Source: Brevipalpus yothersi (taxonomy: Eukaryota > Arthropoda > Arachnida > Trombidiformes > Tenuipalpidae). Taken from it: 64,000 nt of DNA. The position numbers and the translations under genes are program-made. How positions within the stretch are numbered: the first letter of the stretch is position 1; the number at the start of each line of letters is the position of its first letter. Positions 25,822 to 37,495 of this stretch are shown piece after piece. The notes under the pieces were generated by a model. That model worked only from the letters and a program-made list of their open reading frames with translations. It did no database searches and was not told the DNA's origin. The stretch covers positions 584,712-648,711 of the forward strand of contig QZCP01000112.1 of NCBI GenBank assembly GCA_003956705.1. Direction: 5' to 3'.

Positions 25822-28800
25822 ATGTGAAGTTTTCGCAAGCTCAATTGTTGTTTCTCAAAAACTATATGGAATCTAAAAATTACGAGCTTGACACAAGAAA
25901 AGAGAATAATTTTGTTCTCATTGATTCTCATTGATTCTGATATTGAAGAGCTTTAGGTGTTACAGAATTTGCTCTCATCATTGTGATTATTATGAATTCT
26001 GTTTCAGAGTACTCGATAAACATATATTTTAATCAAACGAATTCGAAGGTCCAACAATATTGATCATTTCCTGAATTGAATTAAAAGATTCACCGTTACA
26101 GATGCATCTATTAAATTTTGCCTACGTTGCTCTTTGCATTGAGATTGAAATATCTTACCCGAGTTGATTTCTTTTCGATCTGATTGCTCCATAGTAATCC
26201 TCAAAGACTCTTTCAGCTATATGAGAGAAACCAGGAAAATCTTTGATTTGGTCTGTTTGTGGATTGTCAAAAACTGATTTGGTGATTGTTCTATCAAACT
26301 ACATGAAATTATACAGAGGCGTTCAAGAATGAAAACACACATTGAATATAATTCTTGAGTTCTTTTGAGAAAAATTAGGATTAATCTAGCCTCCAGAATT
26401 TGATCCAACTGGTTTTCCTTCATCTTTCTATCTGAGGTGATATTCGTTTTTTGAAATTATTATACTCTTCAGATACGCTAGTACATTAATCTAAAAAACA
26501 TGCTTCATTAACTTCGTTAGATATGACCTTTTAGTTTTAACATGACTAGGTTTTAAAAATGTGTTAAGTGGAGAAGAGAGAGAAAGAGAGAGAGAAAACT
26601 CATCTCCTAGCCCTCAAAGTTGATGCAAATTAGGGATCGTAAATTACTCTCTTGAATACTTCATCCTCCCTTTTGCATGTACACTGTGCTTAGAGGATTA
26701 CTAGTAGTAGTTAGATCCACTTTAATCCAGCATAACTTTGGCAAGTTTCATCGGATTCATATAATAGATCTGGAGACTAACGGATAAGTTAGAGGAATCA
26801 TAAATTTCGAAAGTTTAACCTCATGATTCAATTTCTGGAATGAAGTACAGGCATTCATTGAATATTTGATGATAATTTCTCCTGCTCTCCTTATTTTTTT
26901 CGATAAATGGCCCTTACACCTACCTCAACGAGTCAAGATCAGTAAGAGCTCTAGAAATTCTTCAACAACGGAGCTCCTCCAAATGCTCACCAGACGAAAA
27001 ATATCTTTTTCAAATGATTTTTTTATTTATCTGGAGGACTCACAATTTTTGACAGGTAAATTTTTGCTGTGATCTTCGCAGCTATACAGACTTTGTTGTG
27101 ATCATACAACTGAGAAGTGTTACACTCTACATGTTCTACATTTAAGTCTGAATGTCAATAGAGCTCAGTTAAGGTAAAAATCTTTTGATAATTGCAGGCT
27201 TCCTTTAGCTGAGATTATTGAGAAAGATGCTTCTTGTGTATACACTATTCAATATTTGTAGCCAATATTCTGATATTTGCTAGTCTTGAAAAAACTCCAG
27301 GATTTTCTATGTGATATGGAAATTTTGTGAAAGCAGCATTCTCTAATCTTCCGATTTGGATCATATTTCCTCAGGAAATTGATCATATTTTAATGAATTC
27401 TCTGAACATCGATTGATTTCCAGTTCAAAAGTTTATGCATCACTTGTAAAGAATGTTCCATCTCGGAAGTACTTTCTTTGCAAAATTTTTCGTCGGAGGG
27501 ACTTTCGTCCCCTTATAATGAGATGAAAATATTTATTTCATGCGTAGCTGCCCTTTAAAGATGGAAAACTCTTTCTCAAGAGGGCCAAGACAAGCTGATG
27601 AAACTAATACACTAAATAACCATTGATCAATTAGATGCATGATATTCACCTAGAGTATGTTTCGTCAAAACTTTGGTGAAGATTTGAGTTCACATGTAGA
27701 GCCTGGCGAAAGACTATATGAGCATGTAAGCCATTGAGAATTGAGAAAAGTGAAGAAAGGTGAATAGAGGGGAAGAAAACTAGTAAAAAGACTGAGCTAA
27801 TCACGAGCCCAGGTTGACGAAAAATATCAGACTCAAGTACCTTCTACTCTGAGCTCATATAACTAGTTGAGAATCTCTTGAACCAAAAAATCCTATCCTA
27901 TTCCGAGCAAAATTAAAATCATCTTAATTCTCATTTTTCAAATGGAGAAGAACTCATAAGTAGAGTCTGGCAGATCAAGTTATGGAAATACTTTTTGTCT
28001 GAACTCCATACTGATTCGGCGACTATTCTTCGCGTCGACTCAAGCATTATGACCTCAGAATTCAAGTATTCGAGCTATGCTTGTTCACTCATTTAGCAAA
28101 ATTTGAGGATGGCTACGAGCTTTATGGGGAAGAATAATACCGGAAATTCTCCTGATGAGAATCTCAGTTTTGTAAACGAATTCTAGTCAGTTTGTGTTCA
28201 ACTCTCTAGCAACAGCTAGCATTTGACCTACCCTCATCAGGGGTGAGTAAAACTTTTCTGACAAGTTTCTTATGTTTTTCTCACCATGAAACTTAGTACA
28301 GGTACCCTTATGGGTAGTCTCTGATATATAGGAGATTGTGAGTGTATCTTCCTCGGAAACATGGTCTTTTTGCCTGTGTGAAAGTTTCTTTCTCTCTCTA
28401 TCGAAAGTTCGCCCCATTCTACAGTTCAATATCATCTCAGGATTTATCTGACATTGTTGACAGGGAATAGAAATATAACATAGATAGATAGATCTCTTAG
28501 ATCTTGAATTTTTGTTAATCAAAGCTAGACATATGACCACTGGTTAGGACTCAAAATATTTTTTCAATTGAAAAGTACCAGGTGAAGCTAAGTTTTCCTC
28601 ACCTCTGTTACTTGCCTTCTGACACAAATGTCTTTTTTAGAGGAGTGTTGGATCTATTTCTCTCCAAGTTAATTCGCTTCATTTATCTCCGATTATAAAT
28701 GAACTTACCCAAAGCTTTTTCAAGATTAATTAAAACTGAAGTGAGGTTCATTTGATTCTATCGATGCTCATACTTCTATATTAGCAATTTTATAGAGAAA

Positions 28801-29439
28801 GAAAGCAAGTTTCTCCCTCCAGTTCTCTTTCTTTCTTTCCTCTCTCCTCTTTTCTCTAGTGGAATTTTGATTTATTTTTATTCACATTCGAGAAAGGAAT
28901 AGAGAAGGTTCTTTAATAGATTTATGGAGCTGTAAGCACAAACCCAATCAAAGAGTTATGAGAATGAATGAGCTCCTAGAGTAAATCTTGAGAAAAAGAG
29001 AAAAAATTCGTGTAAGTGATCTCAACTCAACTCTCAAAATTTATAAGAAGTTCTGAACATCCTTAATGATTCGTTCTTCATTCGATCCTTTCTGTTTTTC
29101 TCGTTTCATCTTATCTACTAAATATCCACCATCTTCTGAACGATATTTTCATAAGCAAGCAATCATGATAATCTGTTATCAGTCAAAGAGAGTATACAGT
29201 AATGTACTATGAACTTGACAGTCTTGATAATATTGAACACACTTTGTTCCATTCAAGTTTGACAATCATTGTTAACCTTTAAAACCAGATTAGCTACTTT
29301 AAGCTTGCTTTGACCAGAGAAGAATCTTTGTCTTCCTCAAAAATTTACTCACCACTAGGACTCTTTTTTCTCAAATCAACAGACCATTGTCAGACCACTG
29401 TTCATCTGGTAGATCGTAACTTGTGCCCGACCTCCAGTT
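25822..29439. other. 3.6-kb stretch with no supported gene
   Basis: Both strands carry only short open frames without ATG starts, splice logic or recognisable motifs. There are AG- and CT-rich patches at about 26573-26598 and 28790-28860. It may hold distal regulatory DNA of the peptide gene downstream. Confidence 0.4.
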
Positions 29440-31103
29440 ATGCTCTGTAAAAAAGTCAAACTTTTCGATGATGTACTCATTTCATGGACACACATCAGTG
29501 TCCTATTACTTTGTGCATATCTTACCCTCTGCACTGGCTATGCTTCGTCAGCCCCTGGAGTGTATTTCGATGGAAACAGAAAGTCGCCTGCGATTGATTT
29601 TTATCGAGATTTGCGGTTCACTGGGTTCCTCAGCCATCCTAGAGAAACAGATTGGGATGATATCGCCGATTCGTCAGAGTCGAGGTGAGTCTAATTCAAG
29701 TGTTATCTGTTTTAGAGCAAATTGTTTGTATTTTATTTTCACCCAAAGCTAAATACTCATTTCTGAGTTATTTTTGCCAGTGGAGGGAAATTCTGATCAA
29801 GATTTCAAAGGTTCGATTTAGAGCTATATTGACATCCCTTGAAAAAGAGTTTCCTCTTGAAAGTGATCAGTTTTATATATTTGGGTTTTCAACTACTGTA
29901 TTTGTCGGGGAAAAATTTTTAGTAAATTTACCTAATTTAGAAGAGAATATAGCTTACATAATATTGAAGCAATTGCAATGTTTAGGGAAGAGAAAGAGAA
30001 AGAGAAAGAGAAAGAGAAAGAGAAAGAGAAAGAGAAAGAGAAAGAGAAAGAGAAAGAGAAAGAGAAAATTGAATGTGTTTTTTCATCAACTCTAGTACTT
30101 TTTGTGACTTACCACTTTTCGTGTGAAACGACATGTATGTTTGAGTCAAGAGTACCATTGCTTGTGCTTTCGAATCATTAAGAATTGCCTAGGAAGTGAT
30201 GAATCAGGTGAAAAAGAATATTGAACTGAGCAATGAGCTGATTTTTCGACGTAGTTTTCTTTAACCTTTGGTTTTGCTCTTTTCATTTGTACTCTATTTG
30301 TTTTGATATTATCATATTTTATCACATTATCCTATTTTCTTGAGAGTTCCAGTAAAGAGCTCACTAAAAATTTGCATAAACTGGGCTTTATGCTCATTTA
30401 AAAGGCGAAATTCGCAAGCATGAACAATTCAGCTCTCTAAGATGCTCTCCAAGATGCTCTCTTCTGAGCGACTCTCTTACTTATGCTGGCCTATTGAATT
30501 ATGATAAATTTAATTCGATTTTCCTCTGCACCGAAGAGTTGAGAAGGCATTAACTCGAACAGCTTAAAGCAAGCCATCTCGAAATAGCTTGAAAAAAAAC
30601 GGCAAAGGTCTTTTCATCAATCATGACGGATAATTCACTCTTCAAAACAAAGCCAAACTTCGAATACGACATTCTGCTTGTTTTTCATACCAAATTTACT
30701 AACAAGACTATTAGATTGGAGGGGAAAATGAGCGATAGGACTGAGCACGAAATAATCAGAGGCAAAAAATATCGAATTCGATGCTTTTCATTCATTCATA
30801 AGCATGAATTAAATATTAAATATTTGAAAGGGATCGATAATGAAGTATGATGAAATTTCTTCTCTCTTACACTTGTACTTAGGATCAAACGTAGCGGAAT
30901 TGCTGATCAAAGGTTAGCAGAAATGGAAGCGAAGGCAGCCCTAAGGGAGCTCAAAGGTAAACCGGAAGTGGGATTTGGTCAGTTCGACTTTGATAGAATG
31001 TAAGTGTCCAAGCTATTGCTTATTGGGATAGTTGAACTGACCAGACTTAATTTACAGAGGTAAAAGGAAACGGAGAGAGAAGATCACTGGATTTTCATAC
31101 TGA
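29440..31103 (+). CDS. Secreted neuropeptide/peptide-hormone precursor, C-terminally amidated
   Basis: Three exons, 29440-29684, 30883-30999 and 31058-31103, total 408 nt and give 135 aa in one exact frame. The order is textbook: a hydrophobic signal segment (residues ~18-35), an acidic spacer, a dibasic KR cleavage site at the exon 1/2 joint, one 36-residue peptide, then Gly-Lys-Arg-Lys-Arg-Arg and a short tail. The peptide begins SGIADQRLAEMEAK, is predicted helical and amphipathic in its first half, has no cysteine, and ends GFGQFDFDRI before the amidation glycine. Intron 2 splits the last Ile codon from the Gly. One long amidated helical peptide is typical of family-B GPCR ligands (CRF-like DH44, DH31, the insect PTH-like group). 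I cannot assign it to one of them. Its receptor is unknown. Confidence 0.8.
29990..30067. repeat. (GAGAAA)13 microsatellite
   Basis: Thirteen perfect hexamers inside intron 1 of the peptide-precursor gene. The Lys/Arg/Glu-rich open frames it creates are artefacts of the repeat. Confidence 0.95.
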
Positions 31104-32368
31104 TCGAGAGAGAAATTTTATGTAAGTATCTAGCTTTTCACAGTTTTTGAAAAATCATTTTCAGTTGATTAACTTAATTTACTGTCATGTTGAAATTCTT
31201 CGATTGATCAGGCAAAATTGTGTTTGGCTCTAGAGGTAATAAAAGCGCTATCAACAATCGCTGACGACTGAACGTGTCTCTCTTAAGCCTCATTGCCTGG
31301 ATTTGGTTTTGCTTCTTAATTTAATCATGTTCCACAAGATACTTCTGCTTCGTTCCATTAAATTAACCCATTGTTCTTCTTATCTGCTTGATTTAATTGA
31401 ATTCGTTAAAACAAATAAATTGAATCATTAATTTATTCACCATTTTCTCGTTTACACTCCAAATAACTATTTCAAATGAATGCTGAATGGGAGCCTTTTA
31501 TCCCGATGCTCTCAATGATTCTACCAATTTCGAGTGAATGTTTTACGATAAAACAATCAAGTTCTTGCTTTTCTCTTTTTTCGGATCAAAATACGTTTCA
31601 TAAGCTAATTAGAATGGACGTTCTACTTTGAATGATCGATATGGATTTTCTTCTCCACCACCACCACACTAGACATTCCTCACTGGTGTGATCATCGGCT
31701 GTCCAAACTGTGGTATTTATCTGATGGAATGTGAAGGTAGACAGATGGAAGAGAATCGAACTAAATTGAATCGGAATCGTAATCGAAATCGGATTGGAAT
31801 TGGATCGGAAACGGTTAACCTGACCACCAGGTTCTAATAGATCGGAATGGAAGTGTGTGAATGAATGGATACTGACGACTCGTCAATGACGAGTGACAAG
31901 TGATGAGTGACGAGTGACGATAAGAGATGGAGCAACGAAGAGTGTATACAGTGGCGCCACCAATACTGGCGCGTAGAAGATATTGGAATGGGCGGAGCTT
32001 ATTGATGGTGTCTTTGTGAAGACTGAGGCGCCATCAGCAGAAAGAGGAGCAGCCATTTTGCAATGCAATTGCGGCTAGAATTGAGTTGAGAGAGTATAAT
32101 TCAAATTTTGGTGGCTAATTTGATCCAGTTTAATTAGTGTTTTGCCTCTTTCGATCGACTGGCAACAATAGGTAACAATGAAAACAGTAAGTATGGATGT
32201 TTGCAATGATGTTTGGGAGTTGCAATCAATTGTCTCCTTTCGCTTTTGCTCTCGCTGTCCGTGTGCCACTGCGTCTTCACTCCCCCGCTGCCCTACCAAC
32301 TACTACCAACTACTACCAACTACTACTAACACTAACAGCTATCACCTCTTGGTGAGCCCGTTGCATGC
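31104..32368. other. Intergenic/promoter of N-PAC with short tandem repeats
   Basis: No gene. Short imperfect repeats are present: TCGGAAT/AATCG-type units at about 31763-31812, TGACGAG-type units at about 31877-31921 and a 10-mer CTACCAACTA three times at about 32293-32330, immediately upstream of the GLYR1 start. Confidence 0.5.
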
Positions 32369-34171
32369 ATGGATCTTCTCTCTTCCTCCTCTCATGTTTC
32401 ACCAACCACGATCTTTTCCGCTGTGCTTACCATGTCCGATGATAATCTCTCTTCTTCCCAGGAAACCATCGGATCCAAGTTCAACATTGGTGACCTGGTA
32501 TGGGCCAAGATGAAAGGATTCAGCCCATGGCCTGGCAAAGTAGTGCCACCACACGAAAACATGAAGCGGCCGCCCGGTAATTACAAGAACAAGCCTATCC
32601 AGTGTGTTTACTTCTTCGGATCTAACAATTATGCGTGGATACAAGAGGATGCTATCAAACCCTATTCTGATATGAAGGAAGCGTACAGTAAACTGAATAA
32701 AAGCAATGCGTTCAAGGAAGCTCTCGACAAAATAGAAGAATATATTAAGTCTGGTGGAACCGATCCAATCCCACCTCAACGCATCGGTTTGAGTGATAGT
32801 TTCAAAGAGAAATCCCCAGAGAAAGTTCATCACCGAGAAGATAAGAATGAGAAGAATGATGAACGAAAAGATGACAAAGATAGAAAGGATAAAGGGGATA
32901 ACGATGAAAGAAATAAGCTTGATGGTAAAGATTCAGAAGATCGTGACTCAAAGAAAGAAAAGAATTCTAGTTCTGCTCAAAAAGATTACAGTCGAACTCC
33001 TTTCAAGTCTAAGCCGAAGAAGCCCTCCACTTCATTTAATGATGAGATTGTGTCTACACCCACTCCAGCTAAGAGAAGTAGGACTAGTACAAGCGCTGTT
33101 GAAGACTCATCTTCATCGGTTACCACAAAATCATCCGTATCATCTCCATCAACCACTTCTGCATCATCTCCGACCAAAGGTGCCCGTAACATCTTAGCTA
33201 GAACATCCAACTATCTACTGGATAATACAAACTCAGTAAATAATCAAACCGATCTCGATATTGGTTCCGTATCTGCCAAATCAAAAACAATCACCCCATC
33301 CACTCTGAAATTTGGCTTCATCGGCCTCGGACTTATGGGTCAGCGGTTGTTGAAAAACTTACTGAATTCAGGCCATTCAGTCACTATTTGGAATCGCACC
33401 CCTAGCAAATGCAAAGATTTCACCAAAGCAGGTGCCACCAAGGCAACCACTCCTGCTGATGTGATCGCTGCCGCCGATGTAACCTTTTCCTGCTTGGCTG
33501 ACCCTCATGCCGTGCGTGAAATTGTGTTCGGTAATTGTGGTGTTCTAGCGGAGATGAAAGCAGGTAAAGGTTTCGTTGAGATGACATCTATCGGCCCGGA
33601 TACATCGAATGACATTTGCGAGGCCATCATTTCTAGAGGCGGTCGCTATTTGGAAGCACCTATCATAGGAGGTGGCAAGCAACAGGCTGAAGAGGGTAAC
33701 CTCACCATATTGGTGGCAGGAGATAAATCACTTTTTGAAGATTGTAATTCATGCTTCCAAGCAATCAGCAAACATTCTTTTTATTTGGGTGGTCAAGTTG
33801 GTGATGCCTCTAAAATGGGCCTTGTTGTGTCCATGTTGATGGGTAACCTTATTGGATCATTGGCAGAGAGTATGGCACTTGCTGATCGTACTGGTCTCTC
33901 CCAGAAGGACCTACTCGAAATACTTTCTCTCTCGCCTTTGAATTGTCATACGCTCGTCTCCAAAGGAAAAGGAATGATTGAAGGAGGCTTCGCCACTCAA
34001 ATGCCACTGACCCATATGCAAAAAGATTTACGGTTAGCCCTCGAATTGGCTGAGGTATTTGAGCATCCAATTCCTATAACTGCTTCTACCAACGAAGTGT
34101 TTAAGCATGCTAAACATCTTGGCTACAGTGACCATGATGTCGCAGCGGTATATATCAGGTCTAGATTCTAA
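32369..34171 (+). CDS. GLYR1: Nucleosome-destabilising factor N-PAC/GLYR1 (PWWP + inactive dehydrogenase)
   Basis: A chromatin reader that binds H3K36me3 nucleosomes, partners LSD2 in mammals and eases Pol II passage. Intronless, 600 aa from the first ATG, or 579 aa from the ATG at 32432 (MSDDNLSSS), which better resembles the family start. PWWP: FNIGDLVWAKMKGFSPWPG at residues ~38-56 and the IQCVYFFGSNNYAWI aromatic cage region. A Lys/Asp/Ser-rich linker follows. The last ~290 residues form a beta-hydroxyacid-dehydrogenase fold with the Rossmann loop GFIGLGLMG and WNRTPSKC. The catalytic-lysine motif reads ASKMGLVVS, with Gly in place of the catalytic lysine (Met in human N-PAC), so it should be enzymatically dead but able to tetramerise. 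Confidence 0.95.
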   Translation: MDLLSSSSHVSPTTIFSAVLTMSDDNLSSSQETIGSKFNIGDLVWAKMKGFSPWPGKVVPPHENMKRPPGNYKNKPIQCVYFFGSNNYAWIQEDAIKPYSDMKEAYSKLNKSNAFKEALDKIEEYIKSGGTDPIPPQRIGLSDSFKEKSPEKVHHREDKNEKNDERKDDKDRKDKGDNDERNKLDGKDSEDRDSKKEKNSSSAQKDYSRTPFKSKPKKPSTSFNDEIVSTPTPAKRSRTSTSAVEDSSSSVTTKSSVSSPSTTSASSPTKGARNILARTSNYLLDNTNSVNNQTDLDIGSVSAKSKTITPSTLKFGFIGLGLMGQRLLKNLLNSGHSVTIWNRTPSKCKDFTKAGATKATTPADVIAAADVTFSCLADPHAVREIVFGNCGVLAEMKAGKGFVEMTSIGPDTSNDICEAIISRGGRYLEAPIIGGGKQQAEEGNLTILVAGDKSLFEDCNSCFQAISKHSFYLGGQVGDASKMGLVVSMLMGNLIGSLAESMALADRTGLSQKDLLEILSLSPLNCHTLVSKGKGMIEGGFATQMPLTHMQKDLRLALELAEVFEHPIPITASTNEVFKHAKHLGYSDHDVAAVYIRSRF

Positions 34172-35007
34172 TGATCATCACTATCGGTGGATTTAAGCTC
34201 ACCGACTATGATTCCCTTTCAAGTTGCACGCACTGACAGTGCTTCATTTCTCTGTATTTGGTCAACATCTCCAAATTTTCATCGTGCGGCCAAGTTCAGT
34301 TCTTTAGGCATATAATTATTTCTCATTTAAAATTCCACTCTACTCTCATTTGAGATGAAGAAAGCGTACTCGTTGACAGCATCCATTGACTGAGATACCT
34401 CTATAGTTGCTTGATCGAAGCATCATGAATACCGATAAAGAAGACCCAGAAGCTCATTTTTAATTTTCATCCAGTGGAAGGTCTTTCTAACTTTTTTCCT
34501 CCTTGCCCTGTCTTAAAAAAATGAAATAAAATTGTAAATTATAGCGAAGACAATCCAATTGTGGGGTTAATTTTCTCTCGGCAAATGCCTTCTCTCCTCT
34601 TGGAGCTACACAGTGTCCACAATATGAATGTGAATGAGAGAGAATCCGTTCATGCAGATGTCGCTACTTGCGTGTCGCTGTTGTCTCTTGGTGAAGGAAA
34701 TCATTTCCGTTTCCATCTCTTCATTTTTCATCTTCACTATCGAAGACTGTCAAATAATTAAACTCAAATTTTGAGCTCGTTATTGATCCCGAATATCCAT
34801 CCCATTGTTTTTGGTTAATTGATAAAAAGATTTTGGTTGTTGTTCCATCTGATTTCAACCTCTATTAAGCAATCGTTTTCTCCATTTTTCGGTTTGTGAT
34901 TACGTGAATTTCGACAAGAACTACGGTAAGATAATTCTAACTAGCCAGTGATGTGCATTACATGGAGAGTTTTCTCATGTCTCGTAATCAATCTTCCCTC
35001 TAGATTC
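34172..35007. other. Intergenic; 5' UTR intron of the ribosomal protein gene
   Basis: AATAAA at about 34523 probably ends GLYR1. A donor CTACG|gtaagat at 34925 and an acceptor ccctctag at about 35003 suggest a 78-nt intron in the eL28 5' UTR, which is usual for ribosomal protein genes. Confidence 0.5.
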
Positions 35008-35570
35008 ATGATGAGTGGACCAGGCCCCAACACAGGTGTGAATGTTAGTCGTCATCTCCTCTGGCTTGTTACCAAGAGCCACAACTGTCACATATACAAA
35101 CAGACAAATGTTAAGCAACCCTTCACAAAGGACCCTCTCAACCCAAAGGGTATACAAACTTTTCGCTGGTCCGGCAGCATTCAACGTAAAACTCTCAGTG
35201 TTACCTCTAACCCAACTGGAAAAGGAGTTGTGATGCTTTACCGTAAGCGCAAACATCAGCAAAGACCAAAGAAAAGCTTGGAAAAAGTTCCTCTGGTCCG
35301 TAACAATCGGCGAACGTTTCTTCATATTCGCAAGTTTGTCAACAAAAACTTTTATCGAACCGACATTAAAATGGTATGTAATCTCATATGATTTCATTGC
35401 TCCACATATTGTTCATCTTCCCTGATTGGTCAATTATTTATCGTTAATTAATCCATTGCTATTGTTTTCTCTATCTCTAGGCTGTCATCCGTCGTGCAAG
35501 TGCTATATTGAGAAGTCAGCAACCTCGCATTCACAAGAAGAGAGATAAGCGAGCCAGAAAAACTGAATAG
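35008..35570 (+). CDS. RPL28: 60S ribosomal protein L28 (eL28)
   Basis: A structural protein of the large cytosolic ribosomal subunit. Exons 35008-35373 and 35481-35570 total 456 nt and give 151 aa (human 137). Matching segments: HLLWLVTKSHN, SFRY-like TFRWSGSIQRKT, TGKGVV and the hallmark IRRASAILRSQQPRIHKKR with a basic tail. The N-terminus (MMSGPGPNTGVNVS) is longer than in vertebrates. Splicing occurs after KM, before AVIRRASA. Confidence 0.95.
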
Positions 35571-36034
35571 TTGGATAGAAGAATTTCCAGCTCAATAAAT
35601 CTCTACAAAATATCATTAGTATTGAAGTTGCCGTAAGATCTCTCCGGTGCATGATACTGTACAAAGTAAGAGCGGAGCTTCTTACTAAGCTACTTGTTTC
35701 CAAGTTGTAAAGGACATGAGTACATTTTTTGATATTTTCCTTTCGGTTATTTGGTCCACTAGACGAGTAGGAATAGAAGCTCGCTCTATCGAGATGAGAC
35801 TAAAAAAAATTGTTTCCTATCATATTCCTATGCGTGAATCAAGTTTATTCTTTGAGAAAAGCTTTATCAAACTCATCAATGAAGAGAGATAGATTCGCGT
35901 TTGAATAGTTCAAGAATTGGAATATTTTTGAATGATTTTATCGTGAAAAAATATCTAAAAAGAGGCTTTCTCAAAAGCTTGAAATCGAAGATTATAGTGT
36001 TAGTACTTGTGATTGAATGTATTTGGATATATTT
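35571..36034. other. Intergenic between convergent eL28 and lachesin-like genes
   Basis: AATAAA at about 35596 serves eL28. Nothing else seen. Confidence 0.4.
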
Positions 36035-37138
36035 TCAGATCGTGATAGATGAGTGGAAAAAAATGGTTAGGAAGATTGATAAATAGGTCAAGAAACAAGG
36101 TAATGTTGATGGAATAGAGTTGTAAGGTGAGTAGAGAGGGCTACAATCTGGGGGACAAATGACATTCTGCGTTTCGAAAAGCTCAATATAGCCCTTGACC
36201 GTTCCAAGCTTATTCGATGCTTGGCAAAAATAGCCTCCAAAATTTCTTTTCTCTATTCTTCTGACTCGTAAAATTGTGGTAGAAACGAATTCATTGTTTG
36301 TGGGAAAGATCGAGATGTTGTAGTTCTTATTATTACTGAGAGGCTGGGTAGGATCATCTTCTTTGTACCAAGCGATAGCAGCCGAAGGGAAAGACTCAAC
36401 AGAGCAAACCAGGTCTTGATTATAGTTCAAAGCCTGTCCTACCCGATCTTTGATAACTCTGATACTAGGTGGATACTCCACTTCCACACTGATAGCGCGT
36501 CGATCTCCACCAACTCCATTGTCAGCCACACAGAAGTATGTTCCTTGATGATCTTTGGTGATGTTTCCGATCTTCAAAATATTTCCCAGTGAGAAAGCTC
36601 GTTTGTTTGGTAAAAGTTTGTGCTTCTCTCGACGCCAAGAAATGCGAGGCTCAGGATGACCGGTTGCATTACACTTGAGAATGATTTCGGAGGCATTCAC
36701 CGAAGTAACGACATGTCTACTACTGTCATCAGTGATAACAGGAGGAATCCTAACGGTAACATTTACCGCTGCTTCGACTGCTGTCGTTGAAGGCATCTGA
36801 ATACGGCAGAGATATTTACCCTTATCATTTTCAACAATCTTATCTATTCTCAATTCAAATTTCTCATTGATTTTGTTGAGAGAGATCCTAGGATCTGGGA
36901 TGGAAATTGAATTGCCTGTTGAAAGTAACGTTAGTCCTCCTTCGGTGGCTTTGATCCATTGGACACTGTAACCACTCGCATAGGCCGTTTCACAAATTAA
37001 TTCAATACTCTCCCCGAGACTCGCGACCTTTTCTTTACTAATGAAAGAAATTGTTGGCTCTTGCTGTCCATTCACCAGATCAGTAAAGAGAGAAATTAGA
37101 GGGCAAAAAATAAAAAAATAAACGCTTTTGCCTGCCAT
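36035..37138 (-). CDS. Lachesin-like Ig-domain cell adhesion protein
   Basis: A GPI-anchored adhesion protein of the lachesin/IgLON type, acting at the surface of neurons and septate-junction epithelia. Single exon, 367 aa. A signal peptide occupies residues ~1-24. Three Ig domains follow, each with the Cys pair: first around ELICET...KYLCRIQ, second around ILKCNATGHPEPRISW...TYFCVADN, third around DLVCSVESFPSAAIAWYK...GYFCQASN. The C-terminal ~20 residues are hydrophobic without a basic tail, fitting a GPI signal. N-glycosylation sequons are frequent. Intronless, unlike insect lachesin genes. Confidence 0.9.
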   Translation of the reverse strand: MAGKSVYFFIFCPLISLFTDLVNGQQEPTISFISKEKVASLGESIELICETAYASGYSVQWIKATEGGLTLLSTGNSISIPDPRISLNKINEKFELRIDKIVENDKGKYLCRIQMPSTTAVEAAVNVTVRIPPVITDDSSRHVVTSVNASEIILKCNATGHPEPRISWRREKHKLLPNKRAFSLGNILKIGNITKDHQGTYFCVADNGVGGDRRAISVEVEYPPSIRVIKDRVGQALNYNQDLVCSVESFPSAAIAWYKEDDPTQPLSNNKNYNISIFPTNNEFVSTTILRVRRIEKRNFGGYFCQASNKLGTVKGYIELFETQNVICPPDCSPLYSPYNSIPSTLPCFLTYLSIFLTIFFHSSITI

Positions 37139-37232
37139 GATGCAGACAACTCCCTGAAATTATTATTGAAAAAACATCTGACTGAGTTAGAAAATTTGAG
37201 CATTGAAAGTTTCAAAACTTTCAGTTTTCCTT

Positions 37233-37440
37233 AAAGTTTGCTCAAAAATAAATAAATAAAGGCTCACAGATGTCACTCTCACAGCTATCCTCAATATTAA
37301 TATCGATACTTCCTCATGTATCTGGTAGCAGTTAAAATTTCTGCCGGGCTTCAATTTCAAGCCTTTTATTTCGGCGAATCAATTTTGTTCTCAAAACGTG
37401 TTCCTCATTAATATTTTTCACCATTCTAATTTAAAATATT
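37233..37440 (+). mobile_element. Internally deleted copy of the 40.6-kb element (5' end joined to 3' end)
   Basis: The core, 37261-37440, aligns in two blocks. Its first ~105 nt match 40625-40735 (shared landmarks ggctcacagatgtcact, taatatcgatact, ctcatgtatctggtag, ctgccgggctt), and its last ~72 nt match 49437-49508 (tttcggcgaat, aattttgttctcaaaa, atttaaaatatt). The ~8.7 kb between is absent. A further shared aaagtttgc lies ~28 nt upstream in both copies, so the true 5' end may be at about 37233. No clear target-site duplication is visible. It lies in the divergent promoter interval of the lachesin-like gene and RUVBL2. Confidence 0.85.
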
Positions 37441-37495
37441 ATCATCATCAATTCTTTGATAATTACACACATCTCATCCCAGCTCAATTTGAGAA

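Noticed and set aside
28187..28540. 117-codon minus-strand frame with several cysteines
   Set aside because: Begins at GTG, no signal peptide or recognisable spacing; not supportable as a secreted peptide gene.
29685..30095. Open frames ending in Lys-Arg repeats
   Set aside because: They arise from the (GAGAAA)13 microsatellite within intron 1 of the peptide precursor.
30623..30850. 75-codon ATG frame in intron 1 of the peptide gene
   Set aside because: Lies wholly inside an intron whose flanking exons join perfectly in frame; no motif recognised.
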